From Chara braunii (taxonomy: Eukaryota; Streptophyta; Charophyceae; Charales; Characeae): a stretch of 24,346 nt of DNA. The DNA is taken from NCBI GenBank assembly GCA_003427395.1, contig BFEA01000313.1, forward strand, positions 447,895 through 472,240, written 5' to 3'. Numbering within the stretch: position 1 is the first letter of the stretch; each line of letters starts with the position of its first letter. This document shows, in pieces, positions 1 through 8,411 of the stretch. Position numbers and translations under genes: made by a program. Under the pieces are notes generated by a model. It did no database searches and was not told where the DNA came from. It saw nothing but the letters and a program-made list of their open reading frames with translations.

Positions 1-735
1 GTAACTTGTGCAGTCCGTCTCTACCCCTTGCTGTACCCGGTAACACTCGGTGTGTATATGTGTGAGTGTTGCAGTCCCCGGTAACTTGTGCAGTCTGTCT
101 CTACCCCTTGCTGTACCCAGTAACACTCGGCGTGTGTATGTGCGAGTGTTGCAGTCCCCGGTAACTTGTGCAGTCCNTCTCTACCCCTTGCTGTACCCAG
201 TAACACTCTGCGTGTGTATGTGTGAGTGCAACAGTCCCCGGTAACTTGTGCAGTCCGTCTCTACCCCTTGCTGTACCCAGTAACACACGGTGTGTGTATG
301 TGTGAGTGCAGCGGTCCCCGGTAACTTGTGCAGTCCGTCTCTACCCCTTGCTGTACCCGGTAACACTTGGTGTGCATGTGTGAGTGCTGCAGTCCCCGCT
401 AACTTGTGCAGCCCATCTTTACCCCTTGTTGTACCCAGTAACACCTTGTGTGTGTATGTGTGAGTGTTGCAAGCCCCGGGAACTTGTGCAATCCATCTTT
501 TCCCCTTGGTGTACCAGGTAACACCCGGTGTGTGTATGTGTGAGTGTTGCAGTCCCCGGTAACTTGTGCAGTCCATCTTTACCCCTTGCTGTACCCAGTG
601 ACATTCGGTGTGTGTACGTATGAATGCTGCAGTTCCCGGTAACTCGTGCAGTCCACCTTTACCTCTTGCTGTACCTGGTGACGTTCGGTGTATGTGTGTG
701 TGTGAGTGTGTGTGTGTGTGTGGGCTGCAGTTCCG
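1..735. repeat. 80-bp tandem repeat (minisatellite), about 9 copies
   Basis: Units begin with a gtaacttgtgcagtc-like core at 1, 81, 161, 241, 321, 399, 479, 559 and 639, so the period is 80 bp apart from one 78-bp unit. The array is cut by the left window edge and dissolves into a TG-rich tail near 690-722. Later copies are more diverged than the first five. Each unit ends in a TG-alternating stretch followed by gcagtccccg. The minus-strand open frames across it (His/Thr-rich) change frame from unit to unit because 80 is not a multiple of 3, so I do not call them genes. An ambiguous base sits at 177. Confidence 0.95.
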
Positions 736-861
736 TCCCTTCCCCATTTTTGTTGTGACTGGTGACTTCCGAAAGTGATATGGGGAAGCCAGGCCCCCGG
801 AGTAGAGAACGGAGGCACGGGGCTAGGGGTTAGGACTCGCCCAACGGACCTTCTTTCACGT

Positions 862-1795
862 CCATCCTCCATAGCCAGACCACCCCAACCCTTCTTCTTC
901 CTCCTTCACTCACACCCCGTCCACCATAGCCAATAATCCTCGACCCTCCTTCCTCCTCCATCATCCATACCCATCCGCCGTAGCCGTCCACCCCCAACCC
1001 TTCTTCCTCCTCCATCATCCATACCCGTCTCCACAGCCGACCACCCTCGACCCTCCTTCCTCCTCCATCACCCACACCCGTCCACCATAACCGACCGCCC
1101 TTGACCCTCCTTCCTCCTCCATCACCCACACCCGTCCACCATAGCCGACCACCCTCGACCCTCCTTCCTCCTCTATCACCCACACCCATCCACCATAGCC
1201 GACCACCCTCAACCCTCCTTCGTCCTCCATCACCCACACCCGTCCACCATAGCCGACTGCCCTCAACCCTTCTTCCTCCTCCATCACCCTTACCCGTCCA
1301 CCATAGCCGACCACCCTCCACCCTTCTTCCTCCTCCATCACCCACACCCGTCCACCATAGCCGACCACCTCCGACCCTTATTCTTCCTCCATCACCCACA
1401 CCCATCCACCATAGCCAACCACCCCCAACCCTTCTTCCTCCTCCATCACCCATACCCGTCCACCATAGCCGTCCACCCTCAACCCTCCTTCCTCCTCCAT
1501 CACCCGCGCCGGTCCGCCATAGCCAGCCGCCCCCAACCCTTCTTCCTCCTCCATCACCCACACCCGTCCACCATAGCCGGCCCCCTCCAACCCTTCTTCT
1601 TCCTCCATCACCCACACCCTTCGACCATAGCCAACCACCCCCAACCTTCCTTCCTCCTCCATCACACACACCCGTCCACTATAGCCGACCACCCTCAACC
1701 CTCCTTCCTCCTCCATCACCCACACCCGTCCGCCATAGCCGACCATCCTCAACCCTTCTTCCTCCTCCATCACCTACGCCCGTCCACCCAAAAGT
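862..1795. repeat. 54-bp tandem repeat, about 17 copies
   Basis: The motif catagcc recurs at 870, 925, 979, 1032, 1086 and 1140, and onward every 54 bp (occasionally 53 or 55) to about 1790. The unit is C/T-rich on the plus strand (ccatcacccacacccgtcca, then catagccgac, then a cttcttcctcct tract). Because 54 is 18 codons, several frames on both strands stay open. The plus strand would give an 18-residue Pro/Ser/His repeat and the minus strand a Gly/Arg/Trp-rich one. No ATG-initiated gene is convincing: the longest plus frame (1101-1835) starts only at a TTG. I regard the openness as a by-product of the unit length, though a proline-rich repeat protein is not excluded. Confidence 0.93.
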
Positions 1796-1881
1796 CTTAG
1801 GGGGTCGCAAGGGGGATGCACGAGAACTCGGATAGAATTGGTTAGGGGAAGTCAATGAGCAAGGTCGATTGGGATGAGAAA

Positions 1882-1883
<2 letters not shown>

Positions 1884-1969
<86 letters not shown>

Positions 1970-1982
1970 CTCTCTCTCTCCT
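1884..1982. repeat. Compound (CT)n-(CTAT)n-(CT)n microsatellite
   Basis: A pure CT run of about 50 bp is followed by eight CTAT/TATC tetranucleotides (about 1937-1968) and then another short CT run. The open frames that cross it are Ser/Leu dipeptide repeats and are not genes. Confidence 0.97.
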
Positions 1983-1989
1983 TCTCCAT

Positions 1990-4840
1990 CTCCTCCGTCC
2001 TCCTCTATATTCATTCAAAAACCCTTCCGTCGCTCCTCCCCCTCCATGGCATATGACCAACCTCTACCCTCACCCGTTGCATTGTCAGGGAACGAACGGA
2101 AAGGAACTTGGTCCTCACTTGGTGGAAAGCGTGGGCAAGGGAAGGGCTGCCGGTCCCGTGTGCCACCAAGAAGGAAAGGATTCGAGACTATTGAGAGCAT
2201 TTGTGAAAGCAAAAAGGAGTGTTGTTTTTGGACAAGGTCAGTTTGACTCAACCATCCTCCCGGACTGCATGACTAAGGGATTGCATGGCTTGCTTGTGGG
2301 AAAGGGAAGGGAACTCATAAGGGGAGTTGAAAGGCAAAGGGGGCTTAGGATTGAGGCAAGGGGCGATGTGTTGACCCCAATAGGGATTGTACTTGTTCAT
2401 TTGTCTTGTATGGTCTTGCGCAGGTGAGTAGCCTGGGACGATTCAGACGGGGCTGAATCCACGGTTGAGGACTAGGGTGGGAGAATTGGCTAAGGGAAGG
2501 ACTTGGACCTCGCATAAGCTGTGGATGCGGGATGGGTTGTATGGTTCGGATGCTTGGACGAATGGTAGACGCCTGGATGTGGTTGCGTGATGGTTGAATG
2601 CAATGGCTCTCTCGTAAATGCAATGCAAGCCTGGAAGGACTAAGGGTTGCCTTGGATAGGTGGATGTGATGCTAGTGGCTCTCTCAAAAAAAAATATAGC
2701 GGCTAGGGGTCCGGGCGACGCCGCCTCGCGCCGAGGATGCTGCCGGGGCTGTCCCGAGCCCCTAGACTTAGTGAAAAGGTGCGTAGTCGAATGGATGACG
2801 CTTGGTCTACGCACGGTAAGAAGACAAACTCTCAATAAACTCCCTGGACTGCCTGAGTATTGGAAAGAGCAATTGCCTGGTCAGACTTAATTGAATCAAG
2901 AAAATGCCGCGAGTGACCAAAGAGCTACCATCTTGACGCGAGAGCGGAGCTACATCCCCCAATGTAAAGCCCTCTCGCAAAAGGCCCATCCCCATCCATC
3001 TCAAAGCACTAGGTGGGGGTGCCCCTGGGACGAACGACCCGCGCTCTGAGCGTGAGCCTGGGCGGGTCGAGCCAAATGGGACCCTCAGTGGGGTCGACCG
3101 AGACTCGAAAGTCCTTCAGGGTACGACCCCTACAAAAATGGTGGAGGTGTCGGGTAATGGGTTAATCTGACCCATACGGTCTCGAAGGGGGAGCCCGACG
3201 CATGACCGAGAATACAAACATAAAGATCAGGAATATGGGCTTGTGTATGCTCTATCCTTTGAGAGAATCAGATTTGAGGGTGGCTGGGTGCATGGCAAGG
3301 CCAGGCCTGGAGGAAGAACATGCATGCTTGCACTTTTGCTCAACCATCTCCTTTGGAGGATGACTCTAATCCTCCTTCCCTTGGACTGATGTTCGTCAGG
3401 CCGGGGAAGCCTTGGGCAAGCCGCAGGTCGACCCTTCCTCTTCGTGAGTAAGAGGGGCTCCAGTTACCTCGCAGGCGGTTGGGATTCCGGGCTAGTCCGG
3501 GTTCCAATGAAAATCCCGCGGCGGAGCGATCCGACCGACCTGGGTGCCTTCTCTCCTCTTCGGAGCCCAGCGGGCTCCGTGCACCACACTTAAATGCTTG
3601 AAGGAACCTCATATGAACACAAACGGTAATCGAGAAGAAACAATCCTGCCCTATGAACGGACACACAAGCGAAGATAAGGGAATGAAGGGAGTTGCTAGA
3701 CTCCAAGAAAACTAGCTCACCTTTGAAGATGTTCACGAAAAGGAACCAGGCACTATGTATGGAATTTAGGGGTGAGTGGCACACACTGTCCTGAGTGAAA
3801 ATTTGTGAGCAATGGGTAGGAAGCGTTGGGTGCACCAAGGGAAAGACACTTGTTCTATGTGTGTCCCACTTGGGACTTGTGATTGCATGACTGGGATTTT
3901 CGAGCGTCCTGCCATTTGGAAGGAACGGAGGGGTCTGCACCGGCCACTTCGGGTTGCCAAGCATCATTCTCTTTGCAGACTGCCGTTTGTTCGTATGTGG
4001 GGGTCAGGCCACCGAGCTGTCCAACGGGAGTTTGTCACGTCGAGTGCTTGTTAGCATTCTCGTCCGCGCGGTGACGGGCTTAGGCTCGATTGATCTGCCG
4101 GGCGGGGTGTGAAACGTTCCTCAGAAGGGGCCTAGCCTGCGGACTGGTGGAGGGAGTATCACTTCATGGGGGCAAAGACGGAGCCTGGGAGGCGATCAAT
4201 AGCTTCTCGTAGCCTGGCTTGGAGAAAGGCTGTTCCTTATCGGACCAATGGAAGTGAGTGCCTGGATGGCTGGCTCCAATGGCCCTACCGAGATGTGAGG
4301 GGTGATTCCCGAGATTAACGGTGGGTACACGACCGGCAAGTCGGGATGGGGTATTGTGGGTAAGGAGGAAAGGGCGAATGCCTTGCCGAGACCTGGGTAC
4401 CGTGCTCACGACGGTTGAGCTGCGCTTGAGGTATCGGATAAAAGGTCGGTGAGGAGATGACCGACCTGTGTGTGACGTTTGCCTGAGTCTTGCTTTTTGC
4501 GCCTCCCTCTGTAAAGTTGCCTGATGAATGTTGGATGGGGACCGAGCTTCTAAGTCTATTCTCACCTCCAAGTCTAAGTCCGCACGAGTGAGAGAGCATG
4601 AGGAAGAGGCTGGATAGGAGTCAGAAGAAAGCGGAACCAAGAAAAAGGAATGCGAGCCACTGGTGATCGATTGGGGGTATGGTAGGGTAATGGCACGTGG
4701 GAAATGGATAAGAAAAGTTAGGGAGACCCGGATGAGGGGTCTGAAAACAACCCTCATCTAGAAATGTAAAGAAAACCGTCTGACCATGAGGGGCCGTGTG
4801 GTGCTCTCATGTGAAGGCAGGACCAGCGCCGGGAAACAAG
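1990..4840. other. Stretch without a convincing gene
   Basis: Open frames here are short, mutually overlapping on both strands and match nothing I recognise. The longest, on the minus strand at 4164-4757, has no recognisable motif. A small plus-strand frame at 4166-4318 begins Met-Gly-Ala-Lys and stops after 51 codons. GC-rich patches occur at 2700-2770, 3010-3120 and 3430-3570. The segment precedes the retroelement genes and would be the place to look for a 5' LTR and leader, but I found no sequence here repeated downstream of 14353, apart from weak likenesses such as ctctatcctttgag at about 3249 against ctctatccctttgag at about 16786. Confidence 0.6.
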
Positions 4841-5653
4841 ATGGCGCGATGGTTGTCGCCTCCTGTCTACACTAGTGGCCCGGAAATGCCTATAGACGTA
4901 AGGGATGGGGTGTCTGTTGTTCTCCCGGAAGAAGGGACGTAGACCGACCTGGAGCCAGCCTATGAAACTGTGATGCTGGACGAGAAGGGCGCGTTCCTCT
5001 TCATATAGACAATCTGGACTAAGGTCAGCCTGACGAGACTTTCACCTAGCCTGATGGACCTAGAATTCCGGGGAACAGTGGAAGCTCGAGGATGGGTCTA
5101 CCTATCACAGGAATTGGAAAATGCAATAGTAGTGGGACTAGTATTGGGCACGACACCGGATCAACTGTTTAGGCAAGCGGAACGGGAAGTGGTATGGGCA
5201 GCGTGTCGGCGGGCAGAAATGGAGATGGAAAGGATGGAGGTGCGGGTGGAACTCGGGGACCGGAAAAAAATGAGACGACCTCTCAGGACAATGAGGTGCG
5301 TGCTGCCCCCGTTTCTGGTGGATGCAGTCTTTGGGACCGGGGATAGACTGGAACGTATATGTCAATCAATGACACGTCTGAGGCTGTAGCAGTGTGCTAG
5401 ACAAGACTTCTTTAGACTATCGGTGGAAGCGGGGCCGTTTGAAGAAAACTGGGCAGAGGAATTAGCTGAGGTGTTAAACCTCCTCAGCGCGGACGAAGTT
5501 TTTGTTCCTAGTCCGGTGCATTGGCAGATAGTTTACCGAAACGTGGCAGCGGGGGAGACCTTCTTGGAAGGGGTGAAAGAGATGTTCTTAGACGAGGAGG
5601 AGAGTTTCAGTGATGAGGAGGATGGGGACGAAATAGAGGACTGGGACTTCTGA
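4841..5653 (+). pseudogene. Module M1: first of four paralogous proteins upstream of gag, with three in-frame stops
   Basis: One unbroken reading frame of 271 codons runs from ATG 4841 to TGA 5651-5653. It carries in-frame TAG codons at 4940, 5006 and 5387 (codons 34, 56 and 183) and no frameshift. The ATG has purine at -3 and G at +4. Similarity to M2-M4 defines the product: Met-Ala-Arg start, VSVVLP at 24-29, GWVYLS at 84-89, VLPPFLVDAVF at 154-164, GPF at 198-200 in an F-F-R-x-S context, and a Leu-rich helix after it. The last 20 residues are strongly acidic (EEESFSDEEDGDEIEDWDF). No signal peptide, membrane helix or known catalytic motif is visible. M2 starts 54 nt downstream. The function is unknown and I recognise no family. 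Decayed coding status is likely, because several stops interrupt conserved blocks. Confidence 0.75.
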
Positions 5654-5707
5654 AAGGGGGGCTTACCTGGGGGAAACGGGTTATCGACTATGTGCAGGTA
5701 GGGAGCG

Positions 5708-6466
5708 ATGGCCCGATAACTCGAATTATGGGGCTGCACATGGGAACCAAGACGAGTTGGAAGGGGAGTAGAGATGTCAGTATCGCCAAGCAATGAGTGG
5801 AAGGGGACCACATGTGATTGGCGGGGATATGAGATTGTGTCGGAGCTGTCGTACCTATGGATAGAGAGTGTCTGGAACCCGTTGAGGGAAGAGGAAGGAT
5901 GAGAAGAGATTGTGGAAGGAAGGGTGGAATCAGTCGGGATGATCGTTCTCTCTGAACAAGGTTGGCACCTGGTCTGCACAATGCTCGCGGCAGGACAGAA
6001 CCCGTTGTGGCTTTTAGGGGACGCCGAGGCAAGGGCTCGACAGGCGGGGGAAAGGTTTGCTAACAAGGGAGGATGGAAGGAATTTAAACCACCTGGCGCT
6101 CGAATCAAGACCTGGGTGCCTGAGTTCGTGGCGGACTGGTTTGGGGGTTTTGATCACGTAACAGAGGTAGCCGACACGATGGAGCGAATACACGTGAATT
6201 GTGCGTGGCTAGCAGAGGAATTCTATAGGACATCCTTGAAATACGAGCCCTTCCATGGTGATAGAGCCCGGGAGGTCCTTATCAGTTTGGATATCGAAAG
6301 GAATGACCGGCAGGAGGTGGCCCCGGAAACTAGGGAGGCTATAATCCGCTGTGAGGTAGCTGCAACACCTGGCTATGTGGATGATGTGTTCAACTGTTTG
6401 AAGTACTGTGGTTCGACTAAGCGCAGGGAGGCCGTGGGGCCAGGCAAATATGGGAAAAATTGCTAA
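5708..6466 (+). pseudogene. Module M2: second paralogous protein upstream of gag, with two in-frame stops
   Basis: The frame runs 253 codons from ATG 5708 (Met-Ala-Arg, like M1 and M3) to TAA 6464. It is interrupted by TAA 5717 (codon 4) and TGA 5900 (codon 65), with no frameshift. Family blocks are collinear with the siblings: EMSVSP at 22-27, an aspartate-tryptophan pair (DWR) at 37-39, GMIVLSEQGW at 77-86, WVPEFVAD at 136-143, EFYRTSLKYEPF at 171-182, AREVL at 187-191 and YVDD at 223-226. A basic tail (STKRR..., 236-240) replaces the acidic tail of M1. A downstream start such as GTG 5912 would drop the conserved N-terminal block, so ATG 5708 is preferred as the ancestral start. The function is unknown. 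A living protein would require reading through both stops, so I call it a pseudogene. Confidence 0.75.
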
Positions 6467-6542
6467 GATAAGGGAATGGGATGTCTGGCCATTGTAGGGT
6501 TCAGTGTGGATTGTGAGTCAGAAGATCGAAGGCGAGTGCGTG

Positions 6543-7313
6543 ATGGCGCGAAGAAGGACGTTCCTCGAGGAACGCCCCTTGGGCATTGAACCACCTAGGG
6601 AGGTACCGGGCGGGATAGAGGTTAGCCTGCCGGCGGCAAGTGAAGGTTGGCACTAGGTGGCAGATTGGGTCGGGGTCAAGCTTGCGAAAAATATGGTTTA
6701 CTTGGTGACGAAAATTGAATGGCGTGCGGATGAGAATGGGGAATGGAACCCGGCCCCGCGGGGGCATGTGCGTGCAGAAGGACGACTGTATGTGTCAGAG
6801 GATGGGTGGAGGGAGTTCATAGTTCGGCTGGCATCAGGAGAAGACCCGTTGAGCATGTTTGAAGGGGCATGACAGTTAGTATGGCGAGCGGGATTTCAGT
6901 TCGCAGATCTGGGGGTTGACGATGTAACAACAGACCTTAGGGTAGCCATGGTCGGGAGTTTCGAATTGCCTAGTGAAAATGTACGAATGAGGCTACCGGC
7001 CTTCCTGTTGGAAAGGCTGGGCGGTCAAGGACTTGTTAGACGAGCGGTAGCCGACCTAGCAAGCCTGACATATGAAGATGCGATGGTACATCGAGAATAC
7101 TATCGGACCTTCCTAGAAATGGGCCCGTTCAGTGGGGAGCAGAAGTATGAGGTGTTGCGCATCCTGCGTGCTGTGTTTAGCACCAGGCCGAGGGCTCCGA
7201 TCGTGGGAAGCGAGGTCTTGTGGGGTGTCATCCGACGGGAAATAAGTCAAGGGATGGTGTACGTGGATGATATGTATCGATTGTATGAGCCGATGGACGT
7301 AGGGACGGACTAA
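6543..7313 (+). pseudogene. Module M3: third paralogous protein upstream of gag, with two in-frame stops
   Basis: The frame of 257 codons starts at ATG 6543 (Met-Ala-Arg-Arg-Arg, purine at -3, G at +4) and ends at TAA 7311. In-frame stops are TAG 6654 (codon 38) and TGA 6870 (codon 110); there are no frameshifts. Blocks sit at almost the same residue numbers as in M4: EVSLPA at 26-31 in both, GRLYVSEDGW at 80-89 against 81-90, RLPAFL at 150-155 against 151-156, GPF at 194-196 against 197-199, and Tyr240 in both. M3 also has REYYRTFLEMGPFSG, EVLRIL and YVDD (240-243), matching M2. Nearly gap-free collinearity over the full length is the strongest evidence that these are homologous proteins and not chance open frames. 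The function is unknown. The intergenic gap to M4 is 133 nt. Confidence 0.8.
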
Positions 7314-7446
7314 TTAAAGAGGTCAAGGAAAGAAAAGGAAGGTTCAAGCTAGAAACCTGGGAGTGTTCGGGCGGGAGCTGAAGATTAAATGAAATAAGTG
7401 AAACCGCTTGCTGTTTAAACTGTACAGGGGACTACTAAGTAGAAAA

Positions 7447-8232
7447 ATGGCGATGAGACGCGCCCGGATGCTGCGACGATCCACACACCCGCGGCCACCC
7501 ACAGAAAGTGGAGGTGGATGGGAGGTATCGCTCCCAGCAAGCTACATGATCCAAGGATTGGACATCGAATGGAGGGCAGTGACCCTGGGAAGAGGACAAA
7601 TGTTTATGATGGTGGAATGTTTGTGGGATGGTATGAGGATTAACAGGGGACCGGGAGACGATCTGTACACCGACCTTAGGGTAACGGGGACCGTGTACCT
7701 GCCGAAACTTGGATGGTACATGCTAGGAACGGAATTGGCACTAGGTCACGGATCGCTACCAATCTTCCAGAGGACTACTAGGGTGTTGAACAGGGTGGGC
7801 CAGGAAGTGCGGGGGAGAAGAAACGTGGGATTAAGAACTCGGGTGGAGGTCGGAGAGTGGCGAGAGTTTCAGGCCTCAATGACCGGGTTGAGGTGTCGAG
7901 TCCCTCGTTTCCTGGTGGACTTGGTATTCAGTAGCCTCAAGAGAGCTAGGGACCTGGTGGACTCGACCTTGGTCTGGTTCCACCTCTTCCGGCCACAAAC
8001 TACGAGCATGTTCTACGATGTGTCGGTTAGACATGGGCCGTTCTGGGGGAATCAGGCCTGGGAACTACTCGAATTACTCGAGATATCGATATTCGGATTG
8101 CCCCACCTGTCGTTTAAAGAATATGAGCCAATAATTATCAAGGAAATAGAGATGGGGAAAAATTACCTTGCTGGGTAAGCTGACCTGTTCGAGGAACCGG
8201 ATGAGCAGGACAGGCCTGAGGGACCAGCATGA
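7447..8232 (+). pseudogene. Module M4: fourth and best-preserved paralogous protein, immediately upstream of gag
   Basis: ATG 7447 (Met-Ala-Met-Arg-Arg, A at -3, G at +4) opens 243 uninterrupted codons to TAA 8176. The same frame continues 17 more codons, Glu/Asp-rich (FEEPDEQDRPEG), to TGA 8230. Its siblings carry a tail at this point, so TAA 8176 is probably premature and the ancestral length about 261. Blocks: EVSLPA 26-31, EW 41-42, TVYLPKLGW 82-90, VPRFLVDLVF 152-161, FYDVSVRHGPFWG 189-201, AWELLELLE 204-212. The likely gag ATG (8267) lies only 34 nt after TGA 8230. No transmembrane segment or known enzyme motif is seen. M4 is open through nearly all of its length, so a truncated product may still be made. 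Function unknown; possibly a structural or nucleic-acid-associated accessory protein, but nothing in the sequence decides this. Confidence 0.78.
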
Positions 8233-8266
8233 GAAAACACGCCAGAAAGAGGTAGGGAAATAAAGG

Positions 8267-8335
8267 ATGGGTACTAAGATAAGTAGGCAGCCATTAGCAA
8301 AAGAGGGGCAGTGGTTGGAGCTCCGTCCGAACCGA
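8267..8335 (+). pseudogene. Possible true N-terminus of Gag, separated by a stop/frameshift
   Basis: ATG 8267 has A at -3 and G at +4 and encodes 23 codons beginning MGTKISRQP before TAG 8336. The main gag frame is open upstream of its first ATG (8412) back to TAG 8295 and reads as Arg/Lys/Glu-rich sequence (TGRKLAEIRKRTAEFKARL). I infer that Gag originally began near 8267 and that a frameshift between about 8298 and 8345 disconnected the two parts. The start Met-Gly-x-x-x-Ser fits the N-myristoylation consensus. The alternative is that it is a chance short frame. Confidence 0.35.
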
Positions 8336-8411
8336 TAGCGCGGATACCGGTCGCAAACTGGCAGAGATAAGAAAGCGGACTGCAGAATTTAAGGCAAGGC
8401 TCATCGAGCAG

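Noticed and set aside
181-747. Long His/Thr-rich open frame on the minus strand
   Set aside because: It lies wholly in the 80-bp tandem array and its apparent peptide changes frame with each unit, so openness comes from the repeat composition.
830-1835. Gly/Trp/Arg-rich minus-strand frame and Pro/Ser-rich plus-strand frame
   Set aside because: Both strands are open over the 54-bp array because the unit is a multiple of three with few stop triplets. The plus frame has no ATG start. Kept only as a low-interest possibility.
4164-4757. 197-codon minus-strand open frame upstream of M1
   Set aside because: No recognisable motif, no relation to the M family in any frame, and it runs antisense to the element genes in a GC-rich stretch.
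4690-4761. Short plus-strand frame starting Met-Ala-Arg, like the M modules
   Set aside because: It stops after 23 codons and shares only the first three residues with M1-M4, so a fifth module is not supported.
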